A stretch of DNA of 64,000 nt, from NCBI GenBank assembly GCA_965116245.1, contig OZ220497.1, forward strand, positions 1,860,001 through 1,924,000. The letters are read 5' to 3'. A program made the position numbers and the translations under genes. Shown here piece after piece: positions 17,751-24,282 of the stretch (the first letter of the stretch is position 1; each line of letters starts with the position of its first letter). This DNA comes from Poriferisodalis sp965116245. Its GTDB lineage: Bacteria > Actinomycetota > Acidimicrobiia > Acidimicrobiales > Poriferisodalaceae. Under the pieces are notes generated by a model. The model was not told the origin of the DNA and did not search any database. It was given only the letters and a program-made list of their open reading frames with translations.

Positions 17751-18437
17751 ATGTTCGTAAAGATCTGTGGCGTCACAAACGAAGAAGACGCCCTCGTAGC
17801 TGTCGCCATGGGCGCTGACGCTGTCGGCTTCAACTTCGTGCCCGGGTCGCGGCGGCAGATCTCTCCACGACTGGCGCGCGACATAGTCCGTCGTTTGCCT
17901 GGCGGGATAGTCACGGTGGGCATATTCCGCAACGAACTGCCCGAGCGAGTGGTGCAAATTATGGACGGCGCGGGCCTGCGGCTAGCTCAACTGCATGGCC
18001 ATGAAACGGCCTCCGACAGCCGCTGGGTTGCCTCACGAGTGCCCGGACTCATCAAGGCGTTTGTGGCTGGCGATCCCAACGTTGAACGTGTACGTGACTA
18101 CGGCGCGTCGGTGCTAATGGTGGACGGTGCGCAGCCCGGCAGCGGGCGCGTTTTTGATTGGCGACAGTTGGAAGGCAGAGACCGCGGAGTGCGACTCCTG
18201 CTAGCGGGTGGGTTGCGAGCCTCAAACGTGGCTCAGGCCATCGAGTTAGTGCGGCCTTGGGGTGTAGACGTGGCAACGGGTGTTGAATCTGAACCCGGCC
18301 GCAAGGACGTGCTGGCCATGCGCGAGTTCATCTCCAACGCGAAAGAAGCCGGAACTATCTATGAGAACACTGCTGAGCCGGAGGGAACGGAACAGGATGC
18401 ACCGCAAGATGCACCCTATGACTGGCGCGACGACTGA
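17751..18437 (+). CDS. trpF: Phosphoribosylanthranilate isomerase
   Basis: TrpF converts PRA to CdRP in tryptophan synthesis. The N-terminus FVKICGVTNEEDALVAVAMGADAVGFNFVPGSRR carries the catalytic Cys, and VLMVDGAQPGSGRVFDW holds the catalytic Asp. Phosphate-binding LLAGGLRASNV and DVATGVESEPGRKD follow. The last 25 residues are an acidic, non-conserved tail. It starts at ATG 17751, three bases ahead of trpB in the end-to-start spacing, so trpF-trpB-trpA form one unit. Confidence 0.94.
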   Translation: MFVKICGVTNEEDALVAVAMGADAVGFNFVPGSRRQISPRLARDIVRRLPGGIVTVGIFRNELPERVVQIMDGAGLRLAQLHGHETASDSRWVASRVPGLIKAFVAGDPNVERVRDYGASVLMVDGAQPGSGRVFDWRQLEGRDRGVRLLLAGGLRASNVAQAIELVRPWGVDVATGVESEPGRKDVLAMREFISNAKEAGTIYENTAEPEGTEQDAPQDAPYDWRDD

Positions 18438-18440
18438 ACG

Positions 18441-19736
18441 ATGAGTGGCGCAACAGCAAACGCAGACCAGCCCACGCCGCGTTCCCATTCGGTCATGGGC
18501 GAGCCCACGACGCGTCCTCGTTCGGTCATGGGCGAGACCACGCCGCGTTCCCGTTCGGTCATGGGCGAGCCCACGACCGATGGCCGCTTTGGCGAGTTTG
18601 GCGGTCGGTTTGTCCCTGAGACGCTAGTAGCGGCATGTGAAGAACTCGAAGCGGCGTTTCGGGCGGCATGGGCCGATCCAGATTTTGTTGCCGAGTTTGA
18701 GGCCACACTGCGCGACTACGGAGGACGCCCCTCACCGTTGACGGAATGTCGGAATCTGTCGCGCCAACTCGGCCTGCGATTGCTGGTCAAACGAGAAGAT
18801 CTCAACCACACCGGTTCGCACAAGATCAACAACGTCATAGGGCAAGCGTTGTTGGCACAGCGCATGGGCAAGACGCGGCTGGTGGCTGAGACAGGCGCCG
18901 GGCAGCATGGTGTCGCCACGGCGACAGCCGCCGCGCTGCTGGGGATGGAGTGCAAGGTCTATATGGGCGCGGTCGATGTGAGCCGCCAAGCCCTCAACGT
19001 CTTTCGCATGCAACTACTCGGATCCGAGGTGGAGTCAGTCAACTCCGGCAGTCGGACACTCAAGGACGCCGTCAACGAAGCGCTGCGCGACTGGGTGGGC
19101 ACCGTGGCCAACACCCACTACTGCCTCGGCTCGGTAATGGGCCCACATCCCTATCCGTGGATGGTACGAACGTTCCATCACATTCTCGGCGACGAGGCAG
19201 CAGCGCAGTGCAAAGACCTAACCGGAGGCGATCCGGATGTGGTGGTCGCGTGTGTCGGTGGCGGCAGCAACGCGGCGGGCATTTTCTCTGGTTTTGCTGA
19301 TGGTGATGCTCGGCTAGTGGGCGTTGAGCCAGCGGGAGGTGCCGCAGTCGGGCGCGGCGTGCCAGGTGTTGTGCATGGCATGACGAGCTATCTGATGCAA
19401 GACGAGGTCGGCCAGGTGCTTGAAGCCGAGTCCATCTCGGCAGGTCTGGACTATCCAGGTGTTGGTCCCGAGCACGCCCACCTGGCTGCCCTTGGCCGCG
19501 CTGAATATCCGAGCGTGACCGACGACGAGGTAATCGCCGCATTCACACTCATGAGCAGAGCCGAAGGCATCATTCCCGCGCTTGAGTGCGCGCACGCGCT
19601 TGCTTGGATCGTGCGTGAGGCGCCGACCATGCAAGGCCAGACCGTGCTCATGAACTTGTCGGGTCGCGGCGATAAGGACGTTGACCAGATGATGGACGTG
19701 CTTGGCATGCACGCTGGAGCATCTGAGGATGGCTGA
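18441..19736 (+). CDS. trpB: Tryptophan synthase beta chain
   Basis: TrpB condenses indole and serine using PLP. The PLP lysine lies in HTGSHKINNVIGQ; further motifs are AETGAGQHGVATATAAALLG, GSRTLKDAVNEALRDWV, VACVGGGSNAAGIF and LNLSGRGDKD. The first about 48 residues are a non-conserved leader containing three 11-residue repeats (RSHSVMGEPTT-type), encoded by 33-bp DNA repeats. The conserved protein begins at GRFGEFGGRFVPETL. The leader is unusual for TrpB and a start at an internal ATG within the repeats is possible. The stop overlaps trpA. Confidence 0.94.
   Translation: MSGATANADQPTPRSHSVMGEPTTRPRSVMGETTPRSRSVMGEPTTDGRFGEFGGRFVPETLVAACEELEAAFRAAWADPDFVAEFEATLRDYGGRPSPLTECRNLSRQLGLRLLVKREDLNHTGSHKINNVIGQALLAQRMGKTRLVAETGAGQHGVATATAAALLGMECKVYMGAVDVSRQALNVFRMQLLGSEVESVNSGSRTLKDAVNEALRDWVGTVANTHYCLGSVMGPHPYPWMVRTFHHILGDEAAAQCKDLTGGDPDVVVACVGGGSNAAGIFSGFADGDARLVGVEPAGGAAVGRGVPGVVHGMTSYLMQDEVGQVLEAESISAGLDYPGVGPEHAHLAALGRAEYPSVTDDEVIAAFTLMSRAEGIIPALECAHALAWIVREAPTMQGQTVLMNLSGRGDKDVDQMMDVLGMHAGASEDG
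18478..18576 (+). repeat. Three 33-bp in-frame repeats at the trpB 5' end
   Basis: Units at 18478-18510, 18511-18543 and 18544-18576 share the core ttcggtcatgggcgag and encode 11-residue repeats. Each unit contains an in-frame ATG (in gtcatgggc), so each copy also offers a possible start codon. Confidence 0.88.
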
Positions 19737-20520
19737 GGTGACCTCGATTGGCGGTCGCCTTGAACGGCGACTGCGCCAGCGACGCGAGGAGGGAGCAAAA
19801 CTGCTGATTCCCTACGTCACTGGTGGGTATGTGGGCTGGCGACGCGCTGTCGAAGCGTCGGCTGCGGCAGGTGCCGACGCAATTGAGATCGGTATTCCAT
19901 TCTCGGACCCTGTGATGGACGGGCCGGTCATCCAGCAAGCCTCGGCGGCTGCCTTGGATGCTGGCGCCACGCCTGTATCGGTGCTTGATCAAGCACGGGA
20001 ACTTGACAGCGGAGTCCCCCACGCAGCGATGACCTACTACAACCTTTGCCACCGCCAAGGCCATGACCGCTTCGCAGCAGCGCTGCTAGATGCAGGCGTA
20101 TCGGGAGCGATACTGCCCGATTTGCCATATGTGGAGGCAGGGTCGTGGCTCAATGCCGCAGCCAACGCCGGCGTTGAAGCGGTGCTGCTGGCAGCGCCCA
20201 CAACACCTGAGCATCGCCTTGCGCAGCTCTGTGAAGCGTCGCGGGGCTTCGTCTACGCAATCGGCCTACTCGGCGTTACCGGTGAGCGGTCATCGTTGGC
20301 CGGTACCGCGATTGATTTAGCTGCCCGCTGTATGGCGGTCACCGATCGTCCGGTTCTCACTGGCGTGGGAATCGGCTCGCCCGCTCAGGCTGTGGAGGCC
20401 TGCGAGGTAGCGGACGGTGTCATCATCGGGTCTGCTGTAGTACGCACCTTGATGTCCGATGGCCCTGAAGCGGTGGGCGAGCTTGTGGCCACATATCGGG
20501 CGGCACTAGACCGCGGCTGA
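19729..20520 (+). CDS. trpA: Tryptophan synthase alpha chain
   Basis: TrpA cleaves indole-3-glycerol phosphate and passes indole to TrpB. The catalytic Glu is in AIEIGIPFSDPVMDGPVIQQA, which also holds the catalytic Asp; later motifs are LLAAPTTPEHRL, YAIGLLGVTGERSSL and GVGIGSPAQA. ATG 19729 overlaps the trpB stop by eight bases and gives 263 residues, the usual length. The open frame extends to 19702 without homology. Confidence 0.94.
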   Translation: MAEVTSIGGRLERRLRQRREEGAKLLIPYVTGGYVGWRRAVEASAAAGADAIEIGIPFSDPVMDGPVIQQASAAALDAGATPVSVLDQARELDSGVPHAAMTYYNLCHRQGHDRFAAALLDAGVSGAILPDLPYVEAGSWLNAAANAGVEAVLLAAPTTPEHRLAQLCEASRGFVYAIGLLGVTGERSSLAGTAIDLAARCMAVTDRPVLTGVGIGSPAQAVEACEVADGVIIGSAVVRTLMSDGPEAVGELVATYRAALDRG

Positions 20521-20523
20521 CCG

Positions 20524-20907
20524 GTGCATCCAGTCGATCTGAGCGTTCCCGAGCAGTCGCGGTCTGATCCCGACTGTGAGCTCTGCGAGGCGTCTCGCTT
20601 CACTCACTGGTACTTCGAGGATGACCTTTGCTGGGTGGCGGATTGCGAAGTGTGCTCAACACCTATGGTGGTCTGGAAGCAGCACGGCACGCAGCCACCA
20701 CCGCACGAACTGGCAGCAATGCTGGCTCGGTTGGTTGAAGCTGGCGAGTACCGATTCGGGCCTGCTGGCGGCAACGTGGACCGGGTTATGCGCCAGATTC
20801 CCGATCACTTCCATGCCCACTACCGCGACGCCAACTGGATGACGCGCCGCTGGACCGAAGCACCCAGCCGATACACAGGCGTGGGTGGTGACCGGGTGAC
20901 CCTGTGA
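20524..20907 (+). CDS. Uncharacterised CxxC protein, HIT-like
   Basis: This 127-residue protein follows trpA by three bases. It has two CxxC pairs (CELC near residue 19, CEVC near 41) and resembles the N-terminal half of HIT-fold proteins in layout: CELCEA, then FEDDLCWVAD, then PMVVWKQHGTQPPPHEL. The normal HIT catalytic HxHxH is not present; IPDHFHAHYRD near residue 97 is the only His-rich segment. It may bind zinc. I do not recognise a precise family. Its GTGA overlap with the next gene suggests co-expression with the cytochrome. Confidence 0.6.
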   Translation: MHPVDLSVPEQSRSDPDCELCEASRFTHWYFEDDLCWVADCEVCSTPMVVWKQHGTQPPPHELAAMLARLVEAGEYRFGPAGGNVDRVMRQIPDHFHAHYRDANWMTRRWTEAPSRYTGVGGDRVTL

Positions 20908-21362
20908 ACGCGCTGTCGTGCCCGCCTAGCCGCAGCAGCTTGTCCACGCGCTGCACCTGGCGCGTGTTCGCGCTGGCGCTAGCGGTTGTGCTGGCAATTG
21001 CAGGCTGTGGTGATGCCGAAGCGACAGCGGACGACCTGGATCGGCTGGAACAGGCATATGCAGCGGCCGATCTTGTGCTCGGCGAGGAAGTCTTCGCCGA
21101 TGGCTGCTCTGTATGTCACGGCAGAGACGGCGGTGGCGGGGTCGGTGCTGCACTTGACGGTGTCGGCGAGCGGTTGAGCGTGCGCGAGCATCTGTCGGTG
21201 GTGTGGAGTGGTAGGGGCTCTATGCCGCCATTCGGTGGCCTGCTCACCGACGCTCAGATTGCCAGCGTTGTGGCATATCAACGGAGCGCATTTAGCCCAG
21301 AACAGCTTGACCCAGAGCAGATTGGCTCAGATCACAATGGCGCAGGGCAGAATGTCGGCTGA
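20904..21362 (+). CDS. Lipoprotein mono-heme cytochrome c
   Basis: This 152-residue exported protein has a hydrophobic signal segment ending in the lipobox LAIAGC (Cys near residue 33), then one CxxCH heme site (CSVCHGRDGGGG, near residue 68) and a distal Met candidate in GSMPPFGGLLTDAQIASVVAYQRS. This is the class I cytochrome c layout, so it should be membrane-anchored and carry electrons outside the cytoplasm. GTG 20904 overlaps the upstream gene by four bases. The C-terminus (EQLDPEQIGSDHNGAGQ) is a repeat-derived tail. Confidence 0.85.
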   Translation: MNALSCPPSRSSLSTRCTWRVFALALAVVLAIAGCGDAEATADDLDRLEQAYAAADLVLGEEVFADGCSVCHGRDGGGGVGAALDGVGERLSVREHLSVVWSGRGSMPPFGGLLTDAQIASVVAYQRSAFSPEQLDPEQIGSDHNGAGQNVG

Positions 21363-21828
21363 GATGCAAGCGGAGAAGCAGGCCGCCAGCCAAGAGCTGC
21401 CGACACCCTCTGAACTGTTGCCGCACCGAGCACCGTTTTTGTTCGTCGATGAGATCGTTGAGTTGGAACCCGGCGTGCGTTGCGTTGCGCTGTGGCACCT
21501 AAGTGGTGAGGATGACTTCTTCGCTGGGCATTTCCCTGGCCGCCCGACTTTGCCTGGCGTGTTGATGGTTGAAGCGTTGGCGCAGACTGCGGGCCTGGCT
21601 GCGGCTTCGGCGTCGTCGCTGCGCGGCAAGCTGCCCCTCTTTGGTGGTGTTGACAAGGCCCGCTTCCGCCAGCAAGTCACTCCGGGGGACACCCTGCGCC
21701 TGGAGTCCACCATAGAACGTCTATCGGCCCGAGCTGGCAAAGCAGTGGGAACAGCCAGCGTTGAGGGTCAAGTCGCCTGCGAGTGCTCGATGATGTTCTT
21801 GATCGCTGACGCCAACACCACCGGCTGA
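21352..21828 (+). CDS. fabZ: 3-hydroxyacyl-ACP dehydratase
   Basis: FabZ dehydrates 3-hydroxyacyl-ACP in type II fatty acid synthesis. The hot-dog fold motifs are LLPHRAPFLFVDEIVELEPG and the catalytic GHFPGRPTLPGVLMVEALAQTAG (His and Glu). ATG 21352 is preceded by an aggg site and overlaps the cytochrome stop; ATG 21364 is an alternative. The other fab genes lie at 49.9-54.5 kb, so fabZ is separated from its operon. Confidence 0.9.
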   Translation: MSAEMQAEKQAASQELPTPSELLPHRAPFLFVDEIVELEPGVRCVALWHLSGEDDFFAGHFPGRPTLPGVLMVEALAQTAGLAAASASSLRGKLPLFGGVDKARFRQQVTPGDTLRLESTIERLSARAGKAVGTASVEGQVACECSMMFLIADANTTG

Positions 21829-21944
21829 ACTAGCCACGAGCACAGCCAGCGCATCGCAGACAGCCGGACCCCAGCGATGTGCCACCCCATGTCTACAGTG
21901 GGGCGCAGGTTGGCGAAGTCCAATCCGATGGGAGACGCGAGACT

Positions 21945-22856
21945 GTGCTGGATGAAGTACTGACTGATCGCGCGTTGCTGCTAGCAGTCTGCGAAGACCT
22001 TGTGCCATTCATGAACGGCGACAAGATGTGCCGACTCAATGCGGTGCTAGACGACCTGGCAGCAGACCGCAGCGGTGATCAGCTTGAAGACGAAGATCGG
22101 TGCTGGCTTGCGAGCGCCGTGGAACGCGGAAGCGACCGGCACTCATTCTGGGCCCAGGAGCTAGACCGCCTCAAATGCAAGGGCGTTCGAGTCGTGTCGA
22201 GCTTTGATAATGACTATCCGGTCAACTTGACGCTCGTCCATGACGCGCCTCCGCTGCTATTCGTGAAAGGCTCACTCGACGCGGAAGATCGACGTGCTGT
22301 CGCCGTGGTGGGTACGCGGACTGCTACATCCGAGGGGAAACAGATCGCGACAGACATTGCGACCAGTCTCGTTGAGGAGGGCTATGCCGTTGTGTCTGGG
22401 CTCGCCCTGGGCATCGACGTAGCCGCTCACGCGGCGGCGCTAAACGCAGATGGTCGCACGATTGCGGTGTTCGGCACCCCGATTGAGACCGTCTATCCGG
22501 CAGCTCACAAGGCCCTGGCTAACAAGATTGCGCGCACTGGAGCGTGCGTATCTCAGTTTCTTCCGGGTGTTCGTACAGGCCGCTGGTCGTTTCCGGCTCG
22601 CAACTTGACAGGTTCAGGCCTGGCGCTGGCAACCGTAGTCGTTGAAGCGTCCGATACTTCAGGCGCTCGACATCAAGCACAAGCCGCTCTGTACCACAGC
22701 AAACGCGTGTTTCTCGTAGAATCGCTCGTCACTACGCAGTCATGGGCACGGCAAATGGACCGGGATTACCTCAACGCAACCGTGGTTAGCGACACAGAGA
22801 CCATCGTGAAGGAGCTAGAGGCCGAGCTTGCCGTACCCGACGACGCACTCTTCTAG
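21945..22856 (+). CDS. DprA/Smf-like Rossmann-fold protein
   Basis: This is a protein of about 303 residues with the DprA nucleotide-binding domain: RAVAVVGTRTATSEGKQIATDIA, GYAVVSGLALGIDVAAHAAAL, GRTIAVFGTPIETVYPAAHK, RSFPARN-like WSFPARNLTGSGLALATVVVEAS and SGARHQAQAAL. Classical DprA loads RecA on incoming DNA. This copy lacks the usual C-terminal winged helix and stands beside a phosphoribosyltransferase-like gene start, not in a competence setting. DprA-like/PRTase pairs are known as candidate defence modules. GTG 21945 follows a gggag site; GTG 21879 is an alternative. The stop TAG overlaps the next GTG by one base. Confidence 0.78.
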   Translation: MLDEVLTDRALLLAVCEDLVPFMNGDKMCRLNAVLDDLAADRSGDQLEDEDRCWLASAVERGSDRHSFWAQELDRLKCKGVRVVSSFDNDYPVNLTLVHDAPPLLFVKGSLDAEDRRAVAVVGTRTATSEGKQIATDIATSLVEEGYAVVSGLALGIDVAAHAAALNADGRTIAVFGTPIETVYPAAHKALANKIARTGACVSQFLPGVRTGRWSFPARNLTGSGLALATVVVEASDTSGARHQAQAALYHSKRVFLVESLVTTQSWARQMDRDYLNATVVSDTETIVKELEAELAVPDDALF

Positions 22857-22957
22857 TGAGACGTCTTGATCCAGCCCCATATCTTGCGTGGCTATCAGCA
22901 GGCCTCGTCCCGATCGCCGCGCCGCAGGAAGGAGTATGCGCTAGGTGCCGTTGCCAA
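22856..22957 (+). pseudogene. 5' fragment of a phosphoribosyltransferase-like gene
   Basis: GTG 22856 shares a base with the dprA-like stop codon (TAGTG), so this gene was translationally coupled to it. Only about 33 residues look native: MRRLDPAPYLAWLSAGLVPI, then a CxxC (GVCARCR) of the sort found at the N-terminus of ComF-like phosphoribosyltransferases that accompany DprA-like proteins. After about 22957 the frame runs into insertion-sequence DNA (a ccccgggtcttgtggagg end). The PRTase assignment is inference from the CxxC and the partner; the catalytic part is gone. Confidence 0.45.
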
Positions 22958-23335
22958 TCTCCCCGGGTCTTGTGGAGGCTTGGGTTGTTCGGTCACGGTT
23001 TGGTTGGTTGTGATGGTTTGATGGTAATTGGTTTCGTGGGCGGCGGGGGTGGTGAACTGCCGACGGCCGGGGGAGCATTTTCGCCCTGTCGGCGTTGATG
23101 GTTGAAGCAGTCTACGTATTGGAGGGGGGCAGACTTGACGTTGTTGAGGCCGTTCCAAGGGCCGTGGGGGTAGATGAGTTCTGATTTGTAGAGCCCGTTG
23201 AGAGAATCGATCATCGCGTTGTCGTACGAATCGTCTTTGGAGCCGATGGAGGCGGCGATGTCGTTGTCGGCGAGCCGCTGCGAGTCGCTGATGCTCATGT
23301 ATTGAACAGGTTCGACTGGTCGTCGCAACACCAGT
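22958..23335 (-). mobile_element. IS3-family element, 3' remnant
   Basis: On the minus strand the frame ending at 22993 contains the C-terminal part of an IS3-family OrfB transposase: IGSKDDSYDNAMIDSLNGLY, KSELIYPHGPW and QYVDCFNHQRRQGENAPPA. The catalytic Glu region is recognisable, but the first two-thirds of the transposase is missing. The right boundary is where it meets the IS30 relic; the left boundary near 22958 is estimated from an end-like ccccgggtcttgtggagg. Confidence 0.7.
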
Positions 23336-23340
23336 TTGTT

Positions 23341-23440
23341 GGAGAGAGCGTAGGTGCTCGTTGAACGCCTCGGCTGGGGTCTTCTAGCCAAGGACCTTGC
23401 GTGGCCGGGTGTGTGTGGCCGCGGCGAAGCCATCCGAAAG
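23341..23440 (-). mobile_element. IS30-family transposase C-terminal remnant
   Basis: Read on the minus strand, about 23430 to 23345 gives TRPRKVLG-stop-KTPAEAFNEH, the conserved C-terminal tail of IS30 transposases (usually TRPRKVLGWKTPAEAFNE), with TAG in place of the Trp codon. It is only a scrap and is directly joined to the IS3 remnant. Confidence 0.65.
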
Positions 23441-23447
23441 GCTCGCC

Positions 23448-24125
23448 ATGACGGACTCAACGCCGCCGACCAAGCCCCCCGAGTCTGACGATGTGGCCCA
23501 TGAACCTGGGTCTGCGTTGGCGTCTGCCGCACGTCCTCACGTGACGCTTGCCGACGCTGAGCATGCTGCGGACGCTAAGGCGGTGCGTTATGGCGCTGAT
23601 GGTCATTACGACACGATCAGTGCGTTCATCAAGTCGCTGCGCGGTTCGGACCCTGATGCTGGGTTGTATTGGCTGGCTCGCATGCTGGACGCAGGCGAGG
23701 ACCCTCGTTTCATAGCTCGTCGTTTGGTGATCTTGGCGTCTGAGGACATCGGCATGGCAGACAGCACCGCGCTGTTAGTGGCCGAGGCCGCAGCGCGGGC
23801 TGTTGAGCATGTGGGCCTGCCCGAAGCGCAACTCAACCTGGCCCACGCTGTGGTGCGGCTAGCTACAGCACCCAAATCTAACCGAGTCACCATCGCGCTA
23901 AGCAAAGCCCAAGCCGATGCCCGCTCTGGCGGCGCCAGCGAAGTACCCATTCACCTGCGCGACGCCCACTACCAGGGTGCAGCGTCGCTGGGCCACGGTG
24001 AGGGCTACCTATACCCCCATGACGACCCACGCGGGTGGCTCCCCCAACAACATCGACCCCCCGAAGTTGAGGGCAACACCTATTGGGAACCAACCGAACG
24101 CGACAAACACGAAGGCAGCTACTAG
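23448..24125 (+). pseudogene. rarA: rarA (mgsA) 3' half; ATPase domain missing
   Basis: RarA is an AAA+ ATPase acting at stalled replication forks. Only the C-terminal lid and tetramerisation part is present: KAVRYGADGHYDTISAFIKSLRG, SDPDAGLYWLARMLDAGEDP, FIARRLVILASEDIGMAD, PKSNRVTIALSKAQAD and HLRDAHYQGAASLGHGEGY. The normal protein is about 430-460 residues and begins with a Walker A/B ATPase, which is absent. IS3 and IS30 debris ends just upstream, so the 5' half was probably lost by an IS-linked deletion. An ATG at 23448 could still produce a 225-residue fragment without ATPase activity. Confidence 0.8.
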
Positions 24126-24282
24126 CTCTTTGTGACAGGTTGGCTGGCGGCGTCTTCGTCCCCCTCAACAGCAATCGCTGCAGTGAGGACAGCAATCGCC
24201 GTGGTGAGGTCTGCAATGTTGGTTCGGACCCCGTGGATGCCTATAGTGCTGCGTCGTTCACTATTGCGCGAGGTGAAATTGC
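24126..24282. other. Leader region of the RCC1-repeat gene
   Basis: The gap holds two imperfect copies of ggacagcaatcgc at about 24160-24200 and ends with an aggtgaaatt ribosome-site region before ATG 24283. Nothing else is recognisable. Confidence 0.4.

Noticed and set aside
22993..23532. One 179-codon minus-strand gene
   Set aside because: It is a chance fusion of an IS3 transposase tail with IS30 and rarA antisense sequence in different frames.
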